Below, piece after piece: positions 22,123 to 34,300 of a stretch of 64,000 bases of DNA. Position 1 is the stretch's first letter; each line of letters opens with the position of its first letter. This DNA comes from Adiantum capillus-veneris. Its lineage: Eukaryota; Streptophyta; Polypodiopsida; Polypodiales; Pteridaceae. The DNA is taken from contig CM043963.1 in assembly GCA_014529385.2 (NCBI GenBank), forward strand, positions 105,863,912 through 105,927,911. Direction: 5' to 3'. Position numbers and translations under genes: made by a program. Under the pieces are notes generated by a model that was not told the origin of the DNA, ran no database searches, and worked only from the letters and a program-made list of their open reading frames with translations.

Positions 22123-24040
22123 GTGGAGCTTTATTTAAGATTCAAGACAAAGTATGCAGATTTTGCAACGTTGCTTCAAGTCTATGAAACCGTTCTTTGT
22201 ACAAAAATTGAGGGATCGCTACACCTGCTGTTGTACTGTGCATGTACAAATGATTTTTAAAGAGGCAGTAAATCACATGTAGACTCGAAGTTTTGATCTT
22301 CATGGTTCTTGCTGCATGTGCAGCTGCCCTATATGCCTTCATCATGATGAAGTTGTCAACCATGGATGTCTTGCATTCAAAAATGCAAGTATGAGTACCA
22401 CTTCACTGTTGGAGTCTATACTCTGCCCTATACTTGCAGAACATAGTTTCCATAGCTACCAATGCTTAATGGGAACATGCAATGCATGCGGTGTAGGTAA
22501 TATTCAGATCTATCCAAGAGAAGGAGTTGAGCAGAGTAAGCAAGTATCTGTGAAGTTTTTTGAAAATATAGTGGGTTCTACTGGATTAAAAAATGAATCT
22601 AGAAAGAGCACTGTGAAAGACATTGTCCACAAGAAAATGCTGCCTAGAGAACTTTTGCGAGTGTACCAAGACCACTTGAAGAAGTACGTCACTCACAATT
22701 TAATATTTAGGTGGCAAGCACAACAGTTCAAGCACTGCATTTCTTTGTCTCCAGATGATGTGGTTGTCTCCGTCGTTGACTTTGCAGAGAACTACTCCTT
22801 CAAGGAGCAAAATGAGATCCAGTCAATGCATTGGTACACTAAGCAGGTCACTATCTTTGTCCTGATTACTTATTTCCACATCACATCAGGTGCAATAAAG
22901 AAGACCATGCACTTTTTTGTCTCAGATGATAAACAACATGACACCTTATTTGTGTAGCATTCTTTTCTCTTACATGCTCAATGGTTGAGAAATCAAGGGC
23001 TAAGCTTTAAAAAACATTGGGTTTGGTCAGATGGCGTAGCTTCACAATTTAAAGCAAAGCGACCGTTTTACTTTGTTGCTAGATATTGGAGCCTTACTGG
23101 CATGGAAATGAATTGGAATTTTTTCTGCTCAGGACATGGAAAGGGGGAACATGATGGGGCTGGGGCTATCATTAAAAGGGCTCTAACTCATGAGCAATTG
23201 AAGCAAAATAGCATGCGGTTGACTTGTGCAGTTGAAGTTGTCTCTGTTTTGAGAATGCATCTCAAAAATAGCGTGCGGTTGACTTGTGCAGTTGAAGTTG
23301 TCTCTTTTTTGAGAATGCATCTCAGTACTGGAGCAATTGCTATGTATGACAAGCAAAAGAGGGAGGTCAGTAGGGTGTTCTGGGAGTTCAATCTAGGCGA
23401 TGTTCAGCGATCCCATCAATGGGACTACAAACCAATGAAGGGCTCAATAGAAATGCACTGTGTGAATGGGTATTCTGCATTGCGATCAAAATGGTTGTCA
23501 TGCTTTTGTTTTCCTTGTAGGCTTGGCCATTGGAGAAAGTGTATGAATAGATCACATGTGGAGACGTGGCAATATCACACTTTGGAGCCACTTGCTAATG
23601 ATTCCCAGTCATACGGAGACTCAGACGATGAGGAGTTCCATGGTGCCACTCATGCAGGTCATTATGACTCCTTAAGCGATGCTCTCACACCCGGAGACAA
23701 TTTTGCTGTCACTTCTGAAGAGAATAATGAGGAGGCTGTTGACTTCTACATTTTGAAGTGTGTAGTAGCTAAGGGCCTAACAACTAACGAGCAAATTGAT
23801 GCATGGGGCAACAGGATAGAGAAGCATACTTATATGGTCACGGGCCATTGGTATAAATCCCTACAAGAAAACTTGTATGAGCTGTGGGATAACAAGCCAG
23901 TAGTTTTCATATATTCCCACTTGATAAGGGCAATAAAGTTCTTTATGGAGCCTATAGTGTTCGATGGCATAGGAGAAGTGTTCGAACTTTCCAATGAAAA
24001 CCATGAGGCAATATACAATAGCATGCCCTTTGAATTGTAA
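22123..24040 (+). pseudogene. D-in gene A, 3' exon: DDD transposase-like core
   Basis: Starts after a TGCAG acceptor at 22122 with VELYLRFK, as in D-out (TEYFLKFK). A frameshift near 22170 and a TAG at 22280-22282 break the start. Then come Cys-rich SCCMCSCPICLHH, the block VVSVVDFAENYSFKEQNEIQ (first D), a TAG at 22955-22957 where D-out has CAG, HWVWSDGVASQFKAKRPFY (second D), WNFFCSGHGKGEHDGAGAII (third D), a C/H-rich region (CFCFPCRLGHWRKC) and a C-terminal domain ending AIYNSMPFEL. The three acidic motifs in fixed spacing suit a DDD nuclease. The residues are conserved in D-out, so the family was under selection. This copy cannot be translated whole. Confidence 0.8.
23207..23326. repeat. 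60-bp in-frame tandem duplication in gene A
   Basis: Units 23207-23266 and 23267-23326 differ at a few bases and encode VRLTCAVEVVSxLRMHL twice, just after the third acidic motif. D-out has one unit here. Confidence 0.92.
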
Positions 24041-24119
24041 ATCAAATCTGATTTTATATTATTTAGTGAAAGATTGAACAAGATGGAATTGGTGTAAACG
24101 TATGATGGAATTGACATGT

Positions 24120-24420
24120 TGGTTTTTGAGAATGCTTCACCACTCCCCCCTCCCCCCCCCAAACATCACCACTAAAAAGTGTTGCAGTTTCAGAAAAACT
24201 CAATAAAAATTTACCACTTTATAGTGGTACTAAAGTGGTTTAGCACCACTAAAAAGTGGTTAAGAATGCTTCACCACTCCCCCCAAACATCACCATTAAA
24301 TGGTGTTGCAGTTCGAGAAAAACTGTTGCAATAACATAATAAAAATTTAACCACGTTTTAGGGGTTTAGCACCACTAAAAAGCGGTTCTGAGACATTCAT
24401 AAGTGTAGACATGTATAGTG
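24120..24420. repeat. D-in palindromic repeats between genes A and B, with poly-C
   Basis: CACCACT-AAAAAGTGG-type words and a C tract at 24144-24160. This is where the 3' ends of genes A and B face each other. Confidence 0.85.
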
Positions 24421-24549
24421 CAGAGACAGTAAAGTTCCAGAACTTCTGTATATTACAAAAAGTATATTACAACAATTATCCAGAAACGTCTACATATCCA
24501 CCAAGAATGTACAATATATAACGTTTTTGGCACTTCCGGATGTACAATC

Positions 24550-27500
24550 TCATTCATCTCCATTTATAACAAAGTGCTCAAAGACTAGACTCAAAAGTTC
24601 ATCTTTGGGATTGCTGATGGGGTTTGCCTTTGTATACTCCAGAGTATTGGGGGTTAGTGCCCATCTGCACAACCATGGAAACAGTGTGCGCGTGAGGTAA
24701 TCAGGGTCTTGTTCTTCATCAAGAGGATCAAAGGTGGGTGGACATATATAGTTGTCCCAGACATTGCGCAGATTTTTGTATCTGGAGTCATCTACCGGCA
24801 ATGTCCGAGAGGAGTCTTATTTTGGAAACTTGTTCCAGACATGGTAAAGGGGCTTGAAAGACACAGGTTCACCTGCAAGGTCTCTTGGAGATCCAGCAAT
24901 CTCTTGAAAATACGACCACTTTTCACATTGCCAGTTTGAGAAGAGATCCCTAAAGTAATAAGTCCTATGTTCCCATATGTCTGGCCAACATGTACTGAGG
25001 ATATGCTCAATGCTAGCAGCAGTACAAGTGCTCCAAATCATTGCATCTGCTATTTGCCTCAAATCCCAAACAAATTGCTCAACATCTCTACGGTAGTAGA
25101 TCCACAACTTCTCGTCCACTCTTTTTAGTTTAACTCTCTCGGAAGCTGGACGTGGAGGGTGTTTAAGTTGTCCAGTCTTTGGATCACGTTTGGTTACATC
25201 TTGTTTCACGAATAGTCCATAGAGATCAAGGATGATGAGCTTTTTGATCTTGCAGAAATTCGAAACAAGATATCCCCATCCAGGGCAGTTTGGCAAAATC
25301 TCCTCAATTTTGGGGCAAACTGCTAGTTCCTGGTCTTCCTCTACTTTATCTGGTGTTACATCTACATCCTACTCTGCATCTGCTTAGCTGCTATGTCTTC
25401 AACCTTCTCATCTGGTTCTTGAACATCTCCAATCCAGCTAAGTTCTGCCATAGACAAGTGCCATGCCTTAAAAACCTCAATCAGACTGACATATTAACCT
25501 TTTCAAAATACACTTGAAAAGTATACCTTCCAGGCTATTGATTTCCATTTCATTAATTTCCTGAACTTCTATGGCAACAATCCACTTGGCAGGAGATACT
25601 GGAGAAAAAATAAGCTCTACTTGAAGATGCTCAAGATGATGTCGGAAAGAACAATACAAGTACAATAAATAGACAATCAATGAACAATATGAGTACAATA
25701 AATAGACAATCAATGAGCAATAAACAACTAGTGAACGAAAAATAAAGCCGTCGTTTCATTATCATCAAAATGAGGAGACAAAGACAAAATTACAAAGAGG
25801 CTACAAAGCACAAAAGGTTAATAGGGGCTACAAAAGTTTCTTGCGGGACTTTGGTTTGGGAGGCTTAAGGTTGGGTGCTTGGAGGTTAGTCTTTTTCCGA
25901 GCAGATGAAGGCTCCTTGAATTTTTTACCTCCTGGAGTAGGCTCTGGAGGCTCGGATGCAACCCTTGCTTTTTTCTTTGGTGTGGTGCGCTCTTCAGTGT
26001 TGCTCCTCTTTTTCCTATGCCCCAAAATTTGTGCACAAACATCTGAAATAAGAAGATCCGAGTCCTCATCAGACAAGTTCACTATTGTATCCTTTTCAAT
26101 TGGCTTCTCAGATGATTTTTTAGCGTCCTCTACGTCCTTGTTCATTGCAGGTTTTGGCTTCAGAGGCACCTCGGCTGACTCCTTGGATGTGTCACCTTGA
26201 GGTCCCACTACATCTGCTCTTTTTTCAGTCCTTTTTTCTTCCTTTTGTTGGTCCGGAGTGTCTTCACCTGCTTGTTTCTGGGATGCATTCTTATCCCCGC
26301 ACCCACCACACATGCTATCAATATTGGGCTTGCGTGATGACCCAGCTTGGGAGTGTTCTACATAAAAGACAATGTAATAATACTCAATATTAAGTTATGT
26401 GAACATTCAAAGAGAAGAATGTTCCACAGAATATTACCAATTCCATCAACAGGAGATCCAAAGATGCCTTCCATTGGATCTTTCTCTACAATTACATGGA
26501 GAAAAGAAACAAAATGGTCAAGAAATGAATCTACAATCAGCTTCATATCATAAGGTATAAAAACATCGATTACCTGTACCAACATGCTCATCCATGTTTG
26601 CCTCTCCAGGTGCCAGCAGCTTCGAAGCATCTTTTAAAGGTTCCTCACATCCATGAAATAGACACTGGCCGGCAAACTTACAGGCAGTTACAAAACAAAG
26701 TGGGTGATACGGATGTTGACACCGGAGCATGTAGACACCGGTAACAACAGTCTGCATGATAGACATCCCACAAGCAACACAATCACCTAACTGCACACAG
26801 CTATTTTCCGATTCCAAATGAACAGGCGGCTTGATAGGAAGGATAGGCATTCTTGACTTGAACAAATTAATAATATTTTCCACAAATCGAAGATGCCCTG
26901 TCGCCACTTCTACTTCCCATAACAAAGTGTCATGCTGACCCTGTAAAAAAATAGCACTTCGTACTTTATAAAACAGTTTAAGTGTTTGTGCATTACTTTC
27001 AAGAGTCTTCATCACTTTATGTGGTACCACTTAAGAGTGTTATATAAACACATTTAAGTGGTCTTTTACCATATAAAATGGTCTCTAACCATTTTTTTCT
27101 AATTAGAGTTTAACCACTTTTAAGTAATATCAACTACTACTAGGTGAATCAATCAAGCTTACATACCTATAACTGTGCTGCCTCTTCACCTAGGTTATCG
27201 AGATTGTGCACTTCAATATCAAGTCCCATGTCTTTGAGAGCCTCCTTTCTGATTTGAATCAAGGTCTCAAGCTTTGCCATTGCTTCCTTGTTTGGTACAA
27301 GCCCAGCCTTATGCAACTTGAGTTCCTCCATATCCTTGTTCAGTCTCTCTACGATCTTGGCGGCACCTCGCATCAAACCAATCTGCTCATCTCCCTTTGT
27401 CTTTGATTGATCTAAAGAAATTTTTATTGCTTTAAGACATTGCTGCTTCTCTTTTAACTTTTCAGCAGCATTAGTGTTCATGTTAGAAATAGCTGCTACA

Positions 27501-28175
27501 TCAGCAGTTGAGGCAAAAAATGTAGTCGAGGAAACATTTGACATTCCAAATGTTCACATCGAGCCAAAGGCCCGCTTCTTTAGAAATTCCTCCTTAGCCT
27601 GCCTTGAAAATTGATGTCCACCTGAGTATGTCTACCAGTCAAAGCCTGTGCCAGTATTGTCAGTGTAATTAGGCATATTTTCTACATTAAATTTCCACTC
27701 GCTTCCAAGACATGGACCGTTTGTGGACCTCCATTTCTCCAATTTCCTATTTAAAGTTTTCTGTTGGTGTGACATTTTGATAACACCTTCAGCATACACA
27801 GCCCATGCAACTAAACCTTCAGAATCTTCAGCGGCCTTGCACTTCTGCCAAGTAAATCCATGTGCAAAATGCACGCCTACCTCGTTGTTTGGAGGAGCTC
27901 CCTGATATACTTTGTGGTATAGCAGGAGACATTCTTCATACATTTCAGGCCTCAGCCCCTTTAAATGCATCTTATCCTTTTGGTGGCGCTTGTAAAGCCA
28001 TACACTAAGCCACTCCTCATATGAGAAATCATCATCACATAGGAGCTTCGGATCCTAGCCAACCAAGCATAGCCCATATTCGGTATGAAAATCTTCCTTG
28101 GTGAAGCAAAATTTTGTTTGAGTGGGTAAGGCCACTCATGGTACTGTCCACCTCCCTGTAAAAACATATAAGAAT
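24550..28175 (-). pseudogene. D-in gene B: coiled coil + RING-like + FCP1-like HAD protein
   Basis: Exon-like blocks in 5' to 3' order on minus: 28175-27632 (N-terminal unknown domain, broken by a stop near 28060 and a frameshift near 27970), 27544-27167 (coiled coil, KLKEKQQCLKAIKISLDQ), 27030-26548 (Cys/His cluster CVACG...CQHPYHPLC...CLFHGCEEPL), 26313-25828 (Lys/Glu/Pro-rich linker with KKRSNTEERTTPKKK, likely nuclear) and 25296-24550 (FCP1-like). The last block has IILDLYGLFV at HAD motif I, so the second Asp is Tyr, then DAMIWSTCTAASIEHIL and, after a frameshift near 24810, LPVDDSRYKN at motif IV. Gene B of D-out has the same domain order. Role unknown; as second gene it may regulate or aid transposition. 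Confidence 0.75.
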
Positions 28176-28259
28176 GCATGTTAGTATGTAATGAGCCATA
28201 ATTAAACTTATTTTATCAACAATAAGAAGTGGTTGAAATGATTTCTGCACCATTCTCAG

Positions 28260-29350
28260 TGGTACTGCAAAATTTTTAAGTGGTGGTGTACCACTAAATG
28301 GTTCTCAACCACTTAAAACTGGTTAGGTAACACTAAAAAGTCCTGCTACACCACTATTTTCTGGTGATACATCACCTTTTGGTGTTTCTTCACCACTTTA
28401 AAGTGGTGCTCCAACACATAAAAGTGGGTTGAACCACTGTTCAGTTGTGCTACACAGTTGTGCATTGTTGTACACAACTTAAAACTGGTGCTACACTCCT
28501 AAAAAGTGGTGCTACACCAACAGAATGTGGTATCTCCTTGTAAAGCTTCATCACTTAAAAGCACTTAACCACCACTTTTAGCAAAGATGCAGAACTAACG
28601 ATTATTGCACTTTTGTAAAGCATCACTAAAAAGTGGTTCTAAAGCACTAAAAGTGGTTGACCATCTCACACCACCACTTAAATGTGATTTGAACCCCAAA
28701 AAGTGGTGACCACCACTTTATTGGTGTTTACCACATTATACCAAATAACGTTCAGGTTAAGAAGCACCACTTTTCAGTGGTCCTACACACTTTAAAGGTA
28801 CCGAATAACGTTCTAGTTAAGAAGCACCACTTTATAGTGATGTTCACCACTTTATAGTGGTCTTCACCACTATAAACACCACTTAAATGTGATTTGAACC
28901 ACAAAAAGTTGTGAGCACCACTTTATTGGTGTTTACCACTTTAAACCAAATAATGTTCAAGTTAAAAAGCACCACTTTTCAGTGGTTTTAAACACTTTTA
29001 AGGTACCGAATAACGTTCTAGTTAAGAAGCACCACTTCATAGTTGTGTTCACCACTTTATAGTGATGTTGACCACGTTCTGGTGGTAAAGACCACTAGAA
29101 AGTGGTGCTTCTTAACTAGAACGTTATTCTGTACCTTAAAAGTGTTTAGAACCACTGAAAAGTGGTGCACCATCGTGATGCTTCGCTTAAAATTGATGCT
29201 TCACCACAAAATAGTTAGGGTTTTCCAATGGAAAGTGATGCACCCATTGTATCGCCAGTTTTTACGAGAACCTTATCTCTTTTTAGTGCTGCCCAGCACT
29301 TTAAAGTGGTCCAGTATCACTTTTAAGAGATGGTGCACCATATCAGCATA
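28260..29350. repeat. D-in palindromic repeat array upstream of gene B
   Basis: ACCACTT / AAGTGGT words throughout. It includes direct copies of an 'accgaataacgttctagtta' unit (about 28798, 28740 and 29005) and the large hairpin at 28969-29168. Confidence 0.92.
28969..29168. repeat. 200-bp hairpin with 69-bp arms
   Basis: 28969-29037 and 29100-29168 are reverse complements over 69 bp with two mismatches, around a 62-base spacer that is itself CACCACTT-rich. If transcribed it would fold into long double-stranded RNA. Confidence 0.9.
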
Positions 29351-29359
29351 ACTATGTAG

Positions 29360-29660
29360 TGATGCATTGAATCCATGGAGGAAATACCTGCATCTAACCT
29401 ACTGAATATTTTTCTTCTTAGGTGTTCCTTCTTGGGGGACTCGGAAGTTCTTTTTGTAGCATGCTTGTGCAAAAAATTGAGAAATTTTACAAGACAAAAC
29501 CAATTTTAGAAATGCATGCATGATGCATCTAACCTGTTTTGATAGGCGACTCCTGCATAGAGCTCTTTCCCTTCCTAGGTGTAGCCTTGTCAGAGTCTGA
29601 AGGTCCTTTTGTAGCCTAGTTCTTCATCCTTAAAAAATCACAAATGCCACATAGATACAA
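29360..29660 (-). other. Possible small upstream exons of D-in gene B
   Basis: Minus-strand pieces near 29640-29535 (ATKGPSDSDKATPRKGKSS, followed by a GT donor) and 29465-29405 (a related ATKRTSESPKK phrase) look like two short duplicated basic exons. Too short to be sure. Confidence 0.3.
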
Positions 29661-29893
29661 GATCAATTGTTAAATGCATTCATGCTTGAACCTGCATGAT
29701 GCATTTGTATAAGCATGCACACACAGTTGATAAAATCTGCATTCATGCTTCAAACTGCATGATGCATTTTTATAAAGCATTCACAAGGGTGATCAATTAG
29801 ATGTGCACAATGCATATACATTCCAAAAATAAATTCTAAACTTACACATGCATCATTAATAGTTACAATCCATGATTATCTTGCCACACATTC

Positions 29894-30017
29894 TTTTTTT
29901 TTTTTTTTTTTTTGCAATACCCTCCCCAACAAAGGATAGACCATATCGCCAGGGGTTGAACCTGGGTCCTTACGCACCCACCCATTCAATTTAACCACTA
30001 GGCCAAGCCCCCTTTGG
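29894..30017 (-). mobile_element. tRNA-derived SINE with 18-bp TSD
   Basis: On minus, a 124-bp unit carries an A box TGGCCTAGTGG (30005-29995) and B box GGTTCAACCCC (29962-29952), the RNA polymerase III internal promoter, and ends in a run of 20 A (29913-29894). The 18-mer TTATCTTGCCACACATTC is duplicated exactly at 29876-29893 and 30018-30035. Structure matches plant Au-type or similar SINEs. The target is D-in sequence upstream of gene B, 22 bp from the copia insertion. Confidence 0.92.
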
Positions 30018-30057
30018 TTATCTTGCCACACATTCAGAGACAAGCATATAGCGCTTC

Positions 30058-30249
30058 TGTTAGGGTATAAAGCCCAATGTGGTCGCCCAGGTAAGTGGGC
30101 GGGCCGCCAGGTATGTACACATATTCTTTTGTAAAAACCTAATAAGAACTCACTATGCTCTACACATTACAGTAGAGTGAGTTCACCATATCGTCGTGCT
30201 CTTCTTCTCACACTCTCTCTCGCGTCGCACTTCCGCTCGTACTCCTTCA
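30058..30249 (+). repeat. Copia LTR1
   Basis: 192 bp, TGTTAGGG to CTCCTTCA. Followed two bases later by the primer site. Confidence 0.95.
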
Positions 30250-31335
30250 ACTGGTATCAGAGCTCCGATCGAGGCTCGGGACAGCACTGCAGGAGGCTAG
30301 AGTCACCAGCTCAGATTGGAGTGAAATTCGACAGGCAAAGACACGGCCCCAAATCTTGTGGGAGGACCCGTAGGGCTTGGTGTGCTCAGAATTTCATTAT
30401 GAGGTCATCTCGGTCACCCTTCGGCTTTGACAAAGTTCTGCGTAGGCCATTTTCGACTACGTGGTCTCAGCGGGTGCAGATCCGACTCTGCAAATTTGGG
30501 GTTTTTGGCCTACGACTGAAGGTGTTGATAATATCGACACTCCTAGAGTGTTGATTTGTGGCTGTCTACACATCGAAGGACGGCTCACAGTTCTTGGAGG
30601 AGTGTCACATACGACATGGGCGCATCTACACACAGACTGTAGGCGACATCCACTAGTTCATCAGGTAGCTTGTGTTTGCTGCTTGATATTCCAGATTTCA
30701 TCCTGACATTGCAAGTACTTCCACATGGGATGTATTGTCAGAGATGATGTATGTCTTGAGGGTTTGCTGGCTGTGAGTCACGCAACAAACAACCGCCGCA
30801 ACGGTTACAACATACAATGGGAAATTTGTGGATGTATGACTTTGTGGGAAGTCTATGTACTGTCAGATTTACTGTAGCCTTTGTTGAGGGTCGAGTGAGG
30901 TTTTATTGAGCTGGGGGATTCTCAAATGTTGAGATCCTTTCGGTGATACAGGTCTTGGAGCGATCCCTCGAGCACCCTTAGATAGGCAGCTAGGATGTAT
31001 TGACTGTGAGTTAGACAGTTGGGATTGCATCTTTGCTTTACTGTCGTTGAGGCATTGTCGCAGTCTATGCTTACAGGACAGTCAGAGACAGTACAGGTGC
31101 AGGACAGGTTTACCCACAGCTTACAGTGTTAGAGAGACAGTGGTTTTTTGAGCTGTTTTTTGGTCTGTTTTTTAGTACACCAGAGCCATTTTACAAAGGA
31201 GACTCTGCCAAAATTTCTGCAGAATCTGAAGCTTTCTTGGTTCATTTGACAGGTTGATATTGGTTCAGAGGTCAATTTACAGGGGAAACTCTGCCGAATT
31301 TTTTCCAGGAAAGTAAACTACTGTGAAGCGTAGCT
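30250..31335 (+). other. Copia leader with primer-binding site
   Basis: TGGTATCAGAGC at 30252-30263 is the initiator-Met tRNA primer site. The remaining 1.07 kb before the gag ATG at 31336 has no sustained frame and is taken as untranslated leader. Confidence 0.85.
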
Positions 31336-34300
31336 ATGGCTGGATCACAGGACACTGCTCTTTACAATATCAAGAAGCTGGATGGAACCAATTTCCCATT
31401 GTGGAAGAAGCAGATTTGGGACGTTTTGGTACAAAAGAAGCAGATAAAACCTATAAAGCTCAAGGGGATAAAACCAGAAGATATGGACAAAGATGAATGG
31501 AGCGAAATGGATGAATTGGCACTTTCTACCATTATGCTCACTTTGGTAGAAAGCGTTTACTTCAATGTAGCAGACGAGATGTCGGCTTATCAAGCATGGT
31601 TAAAGCTGAGTGATCTTTATGAGAAGCACAGTGTAGCTTCACAAGTATACTGGCTTAAGAAGCTTGTTGACTTGAAGATGAAAGAAGGGACACCTATGTC
31701 AATCATCTGAATGAATTCAACACAATCTATAGTCAGTTGTCAGCTCAAGGTGTCAAGTTTGATGAACCTGTTAGAGCTATGTTCCTGTTGATCACATTGC
31801 CGGAAAGTTGGGACACTTTTCGCATAGCTTTGAGTAGTTCTGCACCTCCAGATGGTTTGAACATAGCAGGTGTAGAAGAAAGTCTGCTTACTGAAGAAAC
31901 CAATAGAAAGACAATGGACAAAGGCAAAGGAACAGCCTTAGTTGTCAGGGGAAGGACCAAAGAAAAGTACAAAGGTGGAAAGAGGAATCATTCTCGTAGC
32001 AAGTCCCGCAGTGCTAAAGGCAAGAGTGACATAGAATGCTACCATTGTGGCAAGAAGGGTCACATGAAAAGAGACTGCAGAGAATGGAAAGCAGAAAAAG
32101 GCAAAGAGAAAGCTGAAGACCATGGTGAGAAGAAAAAGTCCTCAGTGAAGATTCAAGAAATAAATGTGACAAACACTGTTGCAGAAGATGACAGTCTAGT
32201 GTCAGGAGACATCTACTTCTTGAAGAATACAATGTACTCAGCTCTTCTTACAGCTTATGATGGAAATGCACCGAGTGACTGGATTATAGACTCAAGGGAA
32301 TCACTTCATGTGTCTCCAAACAAGGAGTGGTTTACCTCTTATGTGACCACTAAAGATCATGTTCGGCTAGGCAATGGGCAGACATGTGAGATCTTAGGTG
32401 TTGGAGATGTTCAATTCAAGTTTCAGAATGGCTCTTCTTTCACGCTGAAGAATGTGAGACATGTTCCCGCAATTACAAAGAGCTTGATCAACACAGGTTT
32501 ACTTGATGATGCTGGCTACGTCACCACTTTTGGACAGAACATGTGGAAGATATCCAAGGGTTCTATGACAGTAGCACATGGAGTAAAGTCTGGAGGACTT
32601 TACATGATGTATGTATCAAATGTCTCTAAAAATGTAATCAATGTAACCGAGCAGCCGAACGTTTCTTTGTGGCATAGCCGGTTAGGACATATGTCCAAGA
32701 AGGGAATGGAAATCTTGTCTCGTTCTGGTTATTTGCCTGGTTTTTCATTTAATGATTTTGAATTCTATGAACATTGTCTGTATGGTAAGCAAACACAGTA
32801 GCCACATAAGCATAGAAGCAGTAGAAGAGATACACAGTTGGCACTTGTTCATAGTGATTTGTGTGGACCTATGCCTAACCTATCTCTAGGGGGAGCTTCT
32901 TACTTTATGACATTTATAGATGATTACTCGAGGAAAGTATGGGTTTACTTTCTCAAGCACAAGGATGAAGCGTTTCGTGTTTTCAAAACGTTTGTGACAC
33001 TTGTGGAGAATCAGAGTGGCAAGAATCTTAAATGCTTACGCACTGACAATGGTGGAGAGTATGTTTCAAAGGCCTTTCAGGACTTTTGTGAGTCAAAAGG
33101 TATAAAACGTGAACTTACTGCTCCTTACAATCCTCCTCAAAATGGTGTTGCTGAGAGGATGAATAGGACCATACAAGAGAAGGTCAAAAGTATGTTGTCT
33201 AATGCACAGCTGCCAAATGGGTTTTGGGCTGAAGCTGTATCAACAGCTGTTCATCTTGTAAATAGATCTCCTAGCAAGGTTTTGCAGAAGGATTCAGTGC
33301 CAGAGATGGTATGGTCAGGCAAAATGCCTTCATACAAGCATCTCAGAGTCTTTGGCTGTAAAGCATATACTCACGTTCCAAAGGAATTTAGGAACAAACT
33401 TGAGCCAAAGAGTAGAAAGTGCATCTTTCTAGGCTATGGTAATTCTGGTGAGATGGGGTACAGACTTTGGGATCCCGAATCCAGAAAGGTTGTCCGCAGC
33501 AATGATGTTCACTTTAATGAATCCAAATATCATTCTAAACCAGAAAGGGTTGAGGAGATTAGAAGAGTTGTCTTCCAAGAAGATGGACCTGCACGTGCAA
33601 GACAAAATGTCAGGGCTCAAGAGGAGCAAGGACAAAATAGAGTGGAACCACAGGTTGTGGTTGAGCCTGAGCCACCTATTGTGCGTAGATCTGGACGTGT
33701 CACGCGACCTCCTGATAGGTTTGTTCCGTCTATGAACTATGTCATGTTGACTGATTGCAATGAGCCTTCATGTTACAAGGAAGCAGTGCAAATGAAGGAC
33801 TCTGGGAATTGGCAATTGGCCATGCAGTTAGAGATGACAGCTCTACATAAAAACCAGACATGGAAGCTAGTTAAATTACCACGGGGCAAAAAGGCTCTAC
33901 GCTGTAAATGGGTTTACAGGTATAAGATCACCGCTCATAATAGTCAGCCAAAGTACAAAGCAAGGCTTGTTGCCAAGGGCTTTAAGCAAGAACAAGGCAT
34001 TGACTTTGAGGAAGTCTTCTCTCCGGTGGTCAAGATGACTACATTGAGATGCTTTCTTGCATTGGTTGCCATATTAGATTTGGTGCTGCACCAAATGGAT
34101 GTCAAGACAGCGTTCTTGCATGGTGATTTAGAAGTGGAAATTTACATGCAGCAGCCAGAAGGGTTTGTTGAGAAAGGCAAGGAAGATTGGGTATGCCAGT
34201 TGTTAAAGAGTCTTTATGGCTTAAAACAATCACCGAGGGCATGGTACCATAAATTCCACAAGTTTATGCTTTCTCAAGGCTACAAACGTAGTGAGTTCGA

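Noticed and set aside
20400-29350. CRISPR-like appearance of evenly recurring short palindromes
   Set aside because: Eukaryotic transposon context; units are degenerate, alternate in orientation and lack unique equal-length spacers.
29894-30017. A real tRNA gene
   Set aside because: A and B boxes are present, but no cloverleaf or anticodon stem is evident, and the A-tail and TSD mark a SINE.
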